Position numbers and translations under genes: made by a program
The notes under the pieces: model-generated
Told to the model about the DNA's origin: nothing
Databases searched by the model: none
The model's input: the letters and a program-made list of their open reading frames with translations, nothing else
Shown here: positions 23,615-32,406 of the stretch, one piece after another
Layout: each line of letters opens with the position of its first letter
Position numbering within the stretch: position 1 is the first letter of the stretch
Source of the DNA: Bacillus sp. EB600
GTDB taxonomy: Bacteria > Bacillota > Bacilli > Bacillales > Cytobacillaceae
Reading direction: 5' to 3'
Assembly (NCBI RefSeq): GCF_024494385.1
Contig: NZ_JAEVLT010000030.1
Location: forward strand, 1 to 54,463
Length of the DNA: 54,463 nucleotides

Positions 23615-25216
23615 TTATTTATTTAAGTTTAAAGATGCGTTGATAAATTCACGGAACAAGGCTTGAGGCCGAGTTGGTCTTGACCTAAGCTCTGGATGGA
23701 ATTGGCATGCAACGAACCATGGGTGGTCTTTGAGCTCGATAATTTCCACTAAACGGCCGTCCGGGCTTGTCCCAGAGAAGACTAATCCCGATTGTTCCAT
23801 TTGTTGACGGAATTGATTATTAAACTCATAACGGTGGCGATGGCGTTCGTAAACAACTGCTTCGCCATAAGCTGCATAAGCCTTAGAATCTTCTGCTAGT
23901 CGGCATGGGTACAAACCAAGTCTTAAAGTACCGCCTAAGTTTTCAATATCCTTTTGCTCAGGAAGCAGGTCAATAATTGGATATTTTGTTTCTGGATCAA
24001 TTTCAGCAGTATGAGCCCCTTGCAGACCAAGCACATTGCGGGCATATTCAATCGTAGCAAGCTGCATGCCAAGGCAAATACCAAGGAATGGCTTTTTGTT
24101 TACTCGTGCATAATGGATTGCATGAATTTTTCCATCAATCCCGCGATCACCAAAACCGCCTGGAACTAGAATTCCATCTGCATCCTCAAGAAGTTCACCA
24201 ACATTTTCAGCCGTTACATCTTCAGAATTTATCCAATTAATTTCAATATCCGTATCAAACGCATAGCCTGCATGACGAAGTGCTTCAACCACTGAAATAT
24301 AGGCATCCTGGAGGGAAACGTATTTTCCGACTAATGCAATTTTCGTCAACTTGGAAAGATTGCGGACTTTATTAACTAATTGCGTCCATTCTGTCATATC
24401 TGCTTCTTGGGTAATCAATTTTAAATGATCACAAACAATCTGATCCATATTTTGTGCTTGAAGTGCTAATGGAACGGCATAAAGGGTATCTGCATCCAAA
24501 CACTCAATCACAGCATTTTTATCAATATCACAGAATAAAGCAATTTTATCCTTCATATCTTGGGAAATCGGCATTTCAGTCCGTGCGACGATAATGTTCG
24601 GCTGAATTCCTAGACTGCGCAGTTCTTTTACACTGTGCTGGGTCGGCTTTGTTTTCATTTCCCCTGCTGCTTTAATATATGGAATCAGAGTACAGTGGAT
24701 GTACAACACGTTTTCGCTGCCGATATCACTTTTGATTTGGCGAATCGCTTCAAGGAATGGCAAGGATTCAATATCTCCTACTGTTCCGCCAATCTCAGTG
24801 ATCACAACATCTGCATTTGTTTCTTTGCTAGACAGGAAGACACGTTCCTTGATTTCATTGGTGATATGTGGAATTACTTGAACTGTCCCGCCTAAATAAT
24901 CACCACGGCGCTCTTTTTTAAGCACGCTTGAGTAAATTTTTCCTGTTGTTACGTTATTGTACTTCGTTAAATTTGTATCAATAAAACGTTCATAATGGCC
25001 TAGATCCAAGTCTGTTTCCGCACCGTCATCTGTGACAAACACTTCACCATGCTGGTACGGGCTCATTGTTCCCGGGTCAAGGTTAATATACGGATCAAAT
25101 TTTTGAATGGTGACGCTCAGGCCTCTATTTTTTAAGAGCCGGCCTAATGATGCAGCCGTAATCCCTTTCCCAAGAGATGAAACGACACCGCCTGTTACAA
25201 ATATATACTTTGACAT
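23615..25216 (-). CDS. pyrG: CTP synthase
   Basis: ATP-dependent amination of UTP to CTP using glutamine. The N-terminal synthetase domain (about 1-265) starts MSKYIFVTGGVVSSLGKG with its P-loop-like lysines; the C-terminal class I amidotransferase carries GICLGMQLA (nucleophile Cys) and FHPELRSRP (His-Glu). It has 533 residues, normal. The start ATG 25216 follows GAGGGGGAA; the open frame continues upstream only because the leader lacks stops. Expression is controlled by the attenuator at 25460-25534. Transcribed after rpoE. Confidence 0.97.
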   Translation of the reverse strand: MSKYIFVTGGVVSSLGKGITAASLGRLLKNRGLSVTIQKFDPYINLDPGTMSPYQHGEVFVTDDGAETDLDLGHYERFIDTNLTKYNNVTTGKIYSSVLKKERRGDYLGGTVQVIPHITNEIKERVFLSSKETNADVVITEIGGTVGDIESLPFLEAIRQIKSDIGSENVLYIHCTLIPYIKAAGEMKTKPTQHSVKELRSLGIQPNIIVARTEMPISQDMKDKIALFCDIDKNAVIECLDADTLYAVPLALQAQNMDQIVCDHLKLITQEADMTEWTQLVNKVRNLSKLTKIALVGKYVSLQDAYISVVEALRHAGYAFDTDIEINWINSEDVTAENVGELLEDADGILVPGGFGDRGIDGKIHAIHYARVNKKPFLGICLGMQLATIEYARNVLGLQGAHTAEIDPETKYPIIDLLPEQKDIENLGGTLRLGLYPCRLAEDSKAYAAYGEAVVYERHRHRYEFNNQFRQQMEQSGLVFSGTSPDGRLVEIIELKDHPWFVACQFHPELRSRPTRPQALFREFINASLNLNK

Positions 25217-25459
25217 AAATGATTCCCCCTCAATTACAGTTTGTACATTATCTAATTTGTTTAAGGCACTTTTTAAAAAATTTATTTTCTCTGTCCGTTC
25301 GACAGCTTTCGCAATGGACATGAAACGAAAAATAATAAAAGTGGTGTGAGCGAAGCTATTCAATACCAAGATTGAGGATATACACCTATAAATATCTCTC
25401 AAACGGGATATTATGATCTGTTTTTTCGAAGCTCCGCTCCTTTTCCACACAAAATAAAA

Positions 25460-25534
25460 AAGCACCCCGCTTACACTAAGTAAAGGGAGCGCTTATTAAC
25501 AATTGTGAATCGTTCGTTCCTTTATAAGGAGCCC
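25460..25534 (-). promoter_or_regulatory. pyrG CTP-sensing leader with intrinsic attenuator
   Basis: The predicted transcript begins GGGCTCC at 25534. About 40 nt later AAGCGCTCCC (25486-25495) pairs with GGGGTGCTT to form a terminator followed by TTTTTTA. In B. subtilis, low CTP causes repeated G addition at the GGGC start, and the poly-G end pairs with the CTCCC segment, preventing termination. The start and CTCCC segment are both conserved here, about 245 bp upstream of pyrG. Confidence 0.85.
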
Positions 25535-25541
25535 AAAAAGT

Positions 25542-25570
25542 ATTCTACAAGTGCAAATTAAAAAAGTCAA
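25542..25570 (-). promoter_or_regulatory. Predicted sigma-A promoter of pyrG
   Basis: Minus strand TTGACT (25565-25570), a 17-nt spacer, TAGAAT (25542-25547), and seven bases later the GGGC start. Confidence 0.8.
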
Positions 25571-25590
25571 GATGATTTAAAAGGACAGAC

Positions 25591-26181
25591 CTATTTGTGA
25601 CCTTCCTCATCATCGTCTGCTTCTAGATCCTCCTCATCCAACTCTTCATCAATGTCTTCATCTAATTCATCTTCGTCAAGATCGAAATCTTCTTCGTCGT
25701 CAATAACATCATCATCGTCATCAAATTCATCGTCAACATCGTCAACGTCATCAAGATCATCATCAAGAAGATCAACTTCGTCTTCTTCCTCTGCAAAATC
25801 ATCGACATCATCATAATCGAAATCTTCGTCAACTGCATCGAAGTCTTCGATTTCCTCATCAACGACTTTCTTCGCCTTTTTCTTTTTCGGTTTAGCGTGT
25901 GTGACCACATCTTCTTCAGTTGTATCAACAGGGTACCAGACACGGAGACCCCAACGGTTCTCACCAAGAGCAAGGAACCGGCCATCTATATTCAAATCAG
26001 TATAAAATTGGGCAATTCTTCTTCTTACCTCTTCATCTGAAAGACTAAGAGCCGTTGTCATTTGACTCATTAAGTCGTTGAAGGACATCGGTTGTTTTGT
26101 GCTTTTTAAATAATCATAGGCAATTTCAATTAAGGACATCTCATGTAACTGCTCTTTGGAATAATGCTGCTTTATACTCAA
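25591..26181 (-). CDS. rpoE: RNA polymerase delta subunit
   Basis: Gram-positive-specific RNAP subunit that promotes recycling and promoter selectivity. The folded N-terminal domain (about 1-85: SIKQHYSKEQLHEMSLIEIAYDYL ... IAQFYTDLNIDGRFLALGENRWGLR) is followed by a lysine patch (KPKKKKAKK) and an Asp/Glu-only tail of about 90 residues. I use the TTG at 26181, eight bases after AAAGGAAG, giving (M)SIKQHY as in B. subtilis (M)GIKQ; the GTG at 26190 touches the RBS. It has 196 residues and precedes pyrG. Confidence 0.94.
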   Translation of the reverse strand: MSIKQHYSKEQLHEMSLIEIAYDYLKSTKQPMSFNDLMSQMTTALSLSDEEVRRRIAQFYTDLNIDGRFLALGENRWGLRVWYPVDTTEEDVVTHAKPKKKKAKKVVDEEIEDFDAVDEDFDYDDVDDFAEEEDEVDLLDDDLDDVDDVDDEFDDDDDVIDDEEDFDLDEDELDEDIDEELDEEDLEADDDEEGHK

Positions 26182-26302
26182 TTCCGGCACTTCCTTTCTC
26201 TATTCGCACTCATGACTTGAGTGCATAACGGGCCGTTCAGGGAATATTATCCCAGAATGCATATTCTTCATTATAAACAAATTTTTACTGTTTATGCTAG
26301 TT

Positions 26303-26518
26303 CTATCTGCTGTTTCGCTTGATTTTTTCTTTCTTTTCATGTTTCGATTTTGGTTGATTATTCTGTTTAAACCTTTTTACTTCCTTAATGGTTACAACAA
26401 GAAAGAAAACTGCCAACAATAAAAAAGGAATCGCACCTAATTGTCGTTGATACAGATCATAAAACGGCCAGGCAAAAATTATTAACACTCCGACAAAAAT
26501 AACATACGTTTTCTTCAC
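26303..26518 (-). CDS. Small two-helix membrane protein, unknown function
   Basis: 71 residues: MKKTYVIFVGVLIIFAWPF (TM1 about 4-22), a short loop, IPFLLLAVFFLVVTI (TM2 about 31-46), then a basic tail (KRFKQNNQPKSKHEKKEK). GTG start at 26518, five bases after AGGTGG; the GTG at 26527 lies inside that RBS. It is positioned upstream of rpoE in the same direction. I do not recognise a family. Confidence 0.65.
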   Translation of the reverse strand: MKKTYVIFVGVLIIFAWPFYDLYQRQLGAIPFLLLAVFFLVVTIKEVKRFKQNNQPKSKHEKKEKIKRNSR

Positions 26519-26539
26519 GTTTCCCACCTGCCTGGTTCA

Positions 26540-26700
26540 CACATAAATTTATCCCGCTTTAACGGGCAGTAAGACCCCCATAGACTTATGCAGAAAAACA
26601 AGGATAAGTGGTGGTCAACTGCCCGTAAAAGTCCGATTGGTTCATCTAACCAACAGTGGGGATGAAAAAACCCCACTGTTGGAAGTTTCACTTTATCTAG
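26540..26700 (-). repeat. R3 structured intergenic element, copy 1
   Basis: On the minus strand it opens GATAAAGTGAAACTTCCAAC, contains the hairpin CAGTGGGG/CCCCACTG, and closes TACTGCCCGTTAAAGCGGGA. Opening and closing blocks are shared with 51678-51776 while the middle differs. It lies upstream of the small membrane protein gene. Confidence 0.7.
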
Positions 26701-26737
26701 TAAGATTATATAGGAAAAACAAATTATAGCATACAAC

Positions 26738-26950
26738 AAAAGCGGAAGCACCCGAATTAAGGAACGTCGACTAAAACCCGCCACGTCCTGTGGCGAACGT
26801 CGACGTCAGCACATCCTGTGCAAGTCCGACAGGACTGGAGTACACCGACTGAGATAAAGGAAACACGAAGGGCGTAAGCGCATTCGTGCTTGACTTATCG
26901 TAGGGAGGCGGGCGAAGTACACAGTCGCTGGGGGCTGCAGCTAGACGAGA
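26738..26950 (+). repeat. R2 dispersed Bacillus intergenic repeat, copy 1
   Basis: It runs from AAAGCGGAAGCACCCG through GACTGGAG, GAGATAAAGGAAACACGA and TTGACTTATCGTAGGGAGG to GCTGCAGCTAGACGAG. The same blocks occur at 53017 (plus) and 49177 (minus). It carries extra inverted GTCGACGTT-type words in its first third. It abuts the icmF terminator. Confidence 0.8.
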
Positions 26951-26976
26951 AAAAAACAATGGCAACCTGCCATTGT
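26949..26976 (-). terminator. Rho-independent terminator of icmF
   Basis: ACAATGGCA and TGCCATTGT form a perfect 9-bp stem with loop GGT, then seven T on the minus strand; it starts directly after the icmF TAG. Confidence 0.92.
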
Positions 26977-29900
26977 CTACATATTTCTGCGGTATTGTCC
27001 GCCTACCTCGTAGAGTGCATGGGTAATTTGGCCAAGGCTTGCCACCTTTACTGCCTCCATTAAGGCAGCAAAAATATTGCCGTTCTTCACTGCTGTTTCC
27101 TTCAGTTTCTGGAGCACCTTTTCTGTGCTATCTTTATGCTGTGTTTGGAATTCACGTAAATTGTGAATCTGCAATTCCTTTTCCTCCTGCGACGCTCTGG
27201 CAACCTCCATATTGTTGATTGCTTCTGTAGAAGGTGGTTTTGGATTTACATACGTATTCACACCAATAATCGGCAATTCTCCCGAATGCTTTTTCATCTC
27301 ATAGTACATCGACTCATCCTGAATTTTGCCGCGTTGGTATTGCGTCTCCATTGCACCCAGCACGCCGCCTCGATCATTGATCCGTTCAAATTCCTGGAGA
27401 ACCGCTTCTTCGACAAGGTCTGTAAGCTCTTCAATGATAAACGAGCCCTGGAGCGGATTCTCATTTTTCGTTAAACCATGTTCCTTGGTAATAATCATTT
27501 GAATCGCCATCGCCCGGCGCACCGATTCCTCCGTTGGTGTTGTAATCGCTTCATCATAAGCGTTTGTATGAAGTGAATTACAATTATCCTGCAAAGCCAT
27601 CAACGCCTGTAAGGTTGTGCGAATGTCATTAAAATCAATTTCCTGAGCATGGAGCGAGCGTCCTGATGTTTGAACATGATACTTTAGCTTTTGACTGCGT
27701 TCATTTGCACCGTATTTGTCACGCATAACGGCAGCCCAAATGCGGCGGGCAACGCGGCCGATCACCGTATACTCCGGATCCAGCCCATTTGAGAAAAAGA
27801 ACGATAAATTCGGTGCAAAGTCATCAATATGCATGCCGCGGCTTAGATAATATTCTACATACGTAAAGCCATTTGACAGGGTGAATGCCAGCTGTGAAAT
27901 TGGATTCGCACCAGCCTCAGCAATATGATAGCCGGAGATCGAAACGGAATAATAATTGCGGACCTGGTGGTCGATAAAGTATTGCTGGATATCTCCCATC
28001 ATCCTCAAGGCAAATTCCGTTGAGAAAATACAGGTGTTTTGCCCTTGGTCCTCTTTTAAAATATCAGCCTGGACAGTACCCCTCACTGTCTTTAAAGTGT
28101 AGGCCTTTACCTGATCTAATTCCGCTTCGGTTAATGTGCGGCCAAGTTCAGCCTGCTTTTTGTCAATCTGCTGATCGATTGCGGTATTCATGAACATTGC
28201 TAAAATAATCGGTGCCGGACCATTGATGGTCATCGACACAGAGGTGGACGGGTGGCACAAATTAAAGCCGGCATATAGCTTTTTCATATCAGCAAGCGTA
28301 CAGACATTTACCCCGCTTTCGCCCACCTTTCCATAAATATCGGGACGATAATCCGGATCTTCCCCGTAAAGTGTGACTGAGTCAAACGCTGTGCTTAGGC
28401 GCTTTGCCGAATCATCCTTTGACAAATAATGAAAGCGGTGGTTGGTTCGCTCCGGTGTACCTTCACCAGCAAATTGCCGTTTGGGATCTTCTCCTTCCCG
28501 CTTAAACGGAAACACTCCAGCTGTAAATGGAAAAGATCCGGGAACATTTTCGCGATACACCCAACGGATGATTTCGCCGTAATCCTTATACCGTGGCAGC
28601 AGAACCTTAGGAATATCGAGCCCTGACAGTGTTTTTGTTTTTAAAACCGTAATAATTTCTTTATCTCGACCGCGTGTGATAAGCCGGTCCCGCTTATAGT
28701 CGGCTTTCAATTGTTCCCAGCAAGCAAGGATTTTTTTCGATTCAGCAGTTAACTTTGCTTCTGTTTCTTTCCTAATTACTTCCAAGGAAGCAAGCACTTC
28801 AGTGTTAACTTCCTTCTCACTCACAGCGGTGATTGCTCCTTCGAGCTGAAACAGCTTGCGTGCAAGGTTTGCCTGCTCCTCAGCTTTTTTGTGATAACGC
28901 CGGACCGTATCGGAGATTTCCCGCAAATAATAGCGGCGGTCATTCGGAATAATCACATTTTGCTTTTCAACTTTTGCTTCTTTGCTAAAAGAAGTACACC
29001 AACTTGTACCGGCTTTTTCATTGACTTTTTCAATTAGGGCGGCAAAAAGGGCATTTGTTCCCTGATCATTAAACTGACTGGCGATCGTCCCATATACCGG
29101 CATTTGTTCAAGATCCTTTTCAAAGAGGAGATGGCTGCGCTGGTATTGCTTTTGAACCTGCCTTAATGCATCCTCTGACCCTTTGTGCTCGAATTTATTG
29201 ATAACGATTAAATCAGCAAAATCGATCATATCAATTTTTTCTAACTGGGTAGGGGCACCAAATTCACTTGTCATCACGTACAGGGCCACATCGCCAATCT
29301 CGATGATTTCTGCATCACCCTGACCAATCCCGCTCGTCTCGACGATAACGAGGTCAAAGCCGGCTGCCTTCACAACTGCAACCGCATCCTTTATTGCCAG
29401 CGACAATTCACTTTTCGACAACCTTGTCGCAAGGCTGCGCATATAAACACGCTCATTAAAAATGGCATTCATACGAATCCGGTCGCCTAACAGCGCACCA
29501 CCGGTTTTTTGCTTTGTCGGGTCGACCGATAAAATTGCTACTTTTTTCTCAGGTATTTCATTGATAAAGCGGCGGATCAATTCATCAGTCAGCGAGCTTT
29601 TTCCGGCTCCGCCTGTTCCGGTAATGCCAATAACAGGTGCCGGCTTCACCAGTGACCTAACCTTTTCAATCACAGCAGACGTTTCTTTATTTGGATTTAC
29701 GTTCAACTCCGCAAGGGTGATCAGCTTGGCAACCGCGTTCACATCTCCTGCTTGCAGATTTTCCAACTGCCCGGGTGCATTCTCGGAAAAATCACATTCG
29801 GCCAGCATCCGGTTAATCATGCCCTGCAAACCCATGACACGTCCGTCCTCCGGCGAAAAAATCCACGCAATTCCATAGTCATGGAGTTCATCAATTTCCC

Positions 29901-30222
29901 GCGGCAGGATCACACCGCCGCCGCCGCCGTAGATGCGAATATGCGAAGCTCCTTTTTCCTTCAATAAATCAACCATGTATTTAAAATATTCAACATGTCC
30001 ACCTTGATAAGATGAAATGGCAATTCCCTGAACATCTTCCTGAATAGCAGCATTGACCACTTCTTTAGCTGAGCGGTTATGACCAAGATGTATGACCTCT
30101 GCTCCGCTTGCCTGCAAAATTCTTCTCATAATATTAATTGAGGCGTCATGTCCATCAAACAAACTTGAGGCTGTTACAAAGCGAATATGATTCTGTGGCT
30201 TATAAATTTCCGGTGTACTCAT
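26977..30222 (-). CDS. icmF: Fused isobutyryl-CoA mutase IcmF (B12 domain, G-protein chaperone, mutase)
   Basis: Adenosylcobalamin radical enzyme interconverting isobutyryl-CoA and n-butyryl-CoA, linking valine/branched-acid and straight-chain acyl-CoA pools. Three modules are visible in one 1081-residue chain: B12-binding domain (about 11-145, base-off motif DGHD 23-26, with GGGGG near 99-103), MeaI-type GTPase (GTGGAGKSS 202-210, NKFE), and the mutase barrel (about 560-1081). The mutase lacks the methylmalonyl-CoA mutase substrate tyrosine/arginine motif and has FPFTAGVFPF instead, fitting IcmF. ATG 30222 after GGGGGAG; the longer frame is rejected. Last gene of the acyl-CoA operon. Confidence 0.94.
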   Translation of the reverse strand: MSTPEIYKPQNHIRFVTASSLFDGHDASINIMRRILQASGAEVIHLGHNRSAKEVVNAAIQEDVQGIAISSYQGGHVEYFKYMVDLLKEKGASHIRIYGGGGGVILPREIDELHDYGIAWIFSPEDGRVMGLQGMINRMLAECDFSENAPGQLENLQAGDVNAVAKLITLAELNVNPNKETSAVIEKVRSLVKPAPVIGITGTGGAGKSSLTDELIRRFINEIPEKKVAILSVDPTKQKTGGALLGDRIRMNAIFNERVYMRSLATRLSKSELSLAIKDAVAVVKAAGFDLVIVETSGIGQGDAEIIEIGDVALYVMTSEFGAPTQLEKIDMIDFADLIVINKFEHKGSEDALRQVQKQYQRSHLLFEKDLEQMPVYGTIASQFNDQGTNALFAALIEKVNEKAGTSWCTSFSKEAKVEKQNVIIPNDRRYYLREISDTVRRYHKKAEEQANLARKLFQLEGAITAVSEKEVNTEVLASLEVIRKETEAKLTAESKKILACWEQLKADYKRDRLITRGRDKEIITVLKTKTLSGLDIPKVLLPRYKDYGEIIRWVYRENVPGSFPFTAGVFPFKREGEDPKRQFAGEGTPERTNHRFHYLSKDDSAKRLSTAFDSVTLYGEDPDYRPDIYGKVGESGVNVCTLADMKKLYAGFNLCHPSTSVSMTINGPAPIILAMFMNTAIDQQIDKKQAELGRTLTEAELDQVKAYTLKTVRGTVQADILKEDQGQNTCIFSTEFALRMMGDIQQYFIDHQVRNYYSVSISGYHIAEAGANPISQLAFTLSNGFTYVEYYLSRGMHIDDFAPNLSFFFSNGLDPEYTVIGRVARRIWAAVMRDKYGANERSQKLKYHVQTSGRSLHAQEIDFNDIRTTLQALMALQDNCNSLHTNAYDEAITTPTEESVRRAMAIQMIITKEHGLTKNENPLQGSFIIEELTDLVEEAVLQEFERINDRGGVLGAMETQYQRGKIQDESMYYEMKKHSGELPIIGVNTYVNPKPPSTEAINNMEVARASQEEKELQIHNLREFQTQHKDSTEKVLQKLKETAVKNGNIFAALMEAVKVASLGQITHALYEVGGQYRRNM

Positions 30223-30306
30223 CCTTCTCCCCCGATCATGAACAAAAGTGTAAGCGCCCGTCAAGTTCCACATTGTTTATCCGTTAATAAAGGCCGGATT
30301 AAAATT

Positions 30307-30939
30307 TTATTTTATTCCAGAAAACAGCAGTTTGGTTTGCAGTTCAATATATTCTTCTAATGTATATTGCTTTTGCATTGCCCAGCGGCGGAAGCCCCAC
30401 ATTTGCCCTAATACGAAGATATTGTGGGCCATTAATTCCACTTCACGCTCTGATAAGTGCAGTTCCCCATTGTCAACACATTTTCTGAGTACGCTTTCAA
30501 ACATGCCGACCATTTCTGTTTCTTTTTCAAAAATATAATGCTGAGCATCCCTTGACAGTGATTTCGTCTCCTGATAGAGCACCAGAAACTCGGTTTGCAT
30601 CTCATTAACAATCGTAAAATAATATGCAATCCCAAGCTTAAGGCTTAGTAATGTTCCCTTTTGCTGGCCAAGATCCTTCCCAAGGCGGCTGCTCACATTT
30701 TCATATATACTATCACAAACAAGGAACAGAATATCATCCTTTGTGCGAATATACTCGTATAACGTTCCGATACTGAATCCCGCAGCCCGGGCAATTTCTC
30801 TTGTTGTTGTTCCATGAAAGCCTTTTGTTTTAAACAGAGCAACTGCCCCTTTAATCATTTGATCACGCCTTTTTTGAATAAGGCGTTCATCTTTAACAGA
30901 GGTTTTTACCTCCCGCTTTTTGATAACCGTTTTTTCCAA
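30307..30939 (-). CDS. TetR/AcrR-family regulator (FadR-like)
   Basis: A 210-residue repressor-type protein with an N-terminal helix-turn-helix (about 27-72: TTREIARAAGFSIGTLYEYIRTKDDI) and an all-helical effector domain of acyl-CoA-responsive TetR type. The unusual TTG start is supported by GGGGGA seven bases upstream. It lies between the acyl-CoA dehydrogenase and icmF, so it probably controls this cluster; the imperfect palindrome at 36082-36099 is a candidate operator. The ligand is not deducible. Confidence 0.88.
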   Translation of the reverse strand: MEKTVIKKREVKTSVKDERLIQKRRDQMIKGAVALFKTKGFHGTTTREIARAAGFSIGTLYEYIRTKDDILFLVCDSIYENVSSRLGKDLGQQKGTLLSLKLGIAYYFTIVNEMQTEFLVLYQETKSLSRDAQHYIFEKETEMVGMFESVLRKCVDNGELHLSEREVELMAHNIFVLGQMWGFRRWAMQKQYTLEEYIELQTKLLFSGIK

Positions 30940-31053
30940 CGGCCAATCCCCCTTTGTTACCGTATATCATGTTTCATTTTCAGCTGCATCGCGACATGAA
31001 GCGCTGAATTTCTTATCGTCTAGGAAATTATAAAATAGTTTTCGCCTTTGTAT

Positions 31054-32193
31054 TTACTTTGTCAGCATTCTCGAGATAACAAGACGCTGAATTTCCTGGG
31101 TTCCCTCATATATTTGGGTAATTTTGGCATCGCGCATGAATCGCTCAACAGGGTAGTCTTTCGTATATCCGTATCCGCCAAAAATTTGCACCGCTTCCGT
31201 GGTCACCCTCATTGCTGCATCACCGGCAAACAGCTTCGACATCGCTGATTCCTTGCCATAAGGCAGCCCATTCGACTCCAGCCATGCAGCTTGGTAGGTT
31301 AAGAGTCTCGCCGCTTCAATACTCGTTGCCATATCAGCCAGCTTAAAGCTTATTCCTTGATTTGCTGCAATCGGCTTGCCAAATTGCTCGCGCTCGCGGG
31401 CATAATCAACCGCTGCATCTAATGCACCCTGGGCAATCCCTACAGCCTGGGCCGCGATACCGTTTCGTCCGCCATCAAGCGTCATCATTGCAATTTTAAA
31501 ACCATCACCTTCTGCACCAAGCCGATTTGCAACAGGAACCCTGCATTCTTGAAAAATAATTTCCGTCGTCGGTGACGAGCGTATCCCCAGCTTCTTTTCT
31601 TTTTTTCCAACGGAAAAGCCCGGGAAGTCTGATTCAATGATAAAGGCGCTAATGCCCTTTTGTTTTTGATTTGGGGCGATTAAGGCAAACACGACGTAGA
31701 TATCGGCAACCCCGCCGTTGGTAATGAAGATTTTTGACCCATTCAGGATATAATGGTCACCCTCCAAGCGGGCTGTTGTTCTCATTGCGCCCGAATCTGA
31801 ACCGCTGCCAGGCTCGGTTAAGCCATAGCCGCCGATTTTCTTACCCTCCGCCATAGGCCGCAGGTATGTTTGCTTTTGGTCCTCGGAACCAAATTTATAG
31901 ATTGGCCAGCCGGCCAGTGATGTATGCGCTGAAAGTGTCACACCCGTTGAGGCGCAGACCCTTGACAGCTCTTCGACCGCGATGCAATAGGCTAGATAAT
32001 CACTGCCAATTCCACCGTACTCCTCCGGCCACGGAATTCCGGTTAAGCCAAGCTCCGCCATTTGCTCAAAAATCCCCCGTTCAAAGCGCTCGTTTTCATC
32101 CCGTTCGCCAGCAGTTGGTGCCACTTCATTACGGGCAAAATCACGTACCATTTTGCGAATCATCTCATGCTCTTCCGATAATTGAAAGTTCAT
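31054..32193 (-). CDS. acdA: Acyl-CoA dehydrogenase (first of two)
   Basis: FAD enzyme making trans-2-enoyl-CoA and passing electrons to ETF. 379 residues: N-terminal helical domain, beta domain with YGLTEPGSGSDSG, and C-terminal helical domain with catalytic Glu363 in YEGTQEIQ, the short/branched-chain position. AGGAGGAT precedes ATG. Paralogous to the neighbouring gene (same length, the same AQAVGIAQGALDAAVDYA block). Chain-length preference cannot be read directly; a butyryl/isobutyryl role would suit IcmF. Confidence 0.93.
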   Translation of the reverse strand: MNFQLSEEHEMIRKMVRDFARNEVAPTAGERDENERFERGIFEQMAELGLTGIPWPEEYGGIGSDYLAYCIAVEELSRVCASTGVTLSAHTSLAGWPIYKFGSEDQKQTYLRPMAEGKKIGGYGLTEPGSGSDSGAMRTTARLEGDHYILNGSKIFITNGGVADIYVVFALIAPNQKQKGISAFIIESDFPGFSVGKKEKKLGIRSSPTTEIIFQECRVPVANRLGAEGDGFKIAMMTLDGGRNGIAAQAVGIAQGALDAAVDYAREREQFGKPIAANQGISFKLADMATSIEAARLLTYQAAWLESNGLPYGKESAMSKLFAGDAAMRVTTEAVQIFGGYGYTKDYPVERFMRDAKITQIYEGTQEIQRLVISRMLTK

Positions 32194-32241
32194 AGTAAGA
32201 ATCCTCCTAGGAATTCGATATTTTACGGTTTTCGTTCAGCT

Positions 32242-32320
32242 ATTCCGCTGGTTTTTCGTTTTTTTTGGTTACGATTCCGCGTAATTTGTGATTTATTCCG
32301 CGCGGTTCATAATTTTTTCC
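32242..32320 (+). repeat. Degenerate 21-nt periodic array, ATTCCGC family
   Basis: ATTCCGC words at 32242, 32274 and 32295, and TTTCC at 32316; the last three intervals are 21 nt. T-rich, in the 213-bp gap between the two acyl-CoA dehydrogenase genes, with no gene inside. Confidence 0.45.
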
Positions 32321-32406
32321 ATTAACACCACATTTTGTTTGCTTTTTTGGAGCTGCTTCTGGCTTAGATGAAAACTACAAAGTGAGGCTCTTTATCAAAA
32401 ATTTGC

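Noticed and set aside
25217..25465. N-terminal extension of pyrG
   Set aside because: It covers the attenuator leader; MSKYIFVTGG at 25216 has the RBS and is the family start.
25662..25985. Met/Lys-rich 107-codon frame inside rpoE
   Set aside because: Shifted-frame shadow of the Asp/Glu codon repeats of the delta tail.
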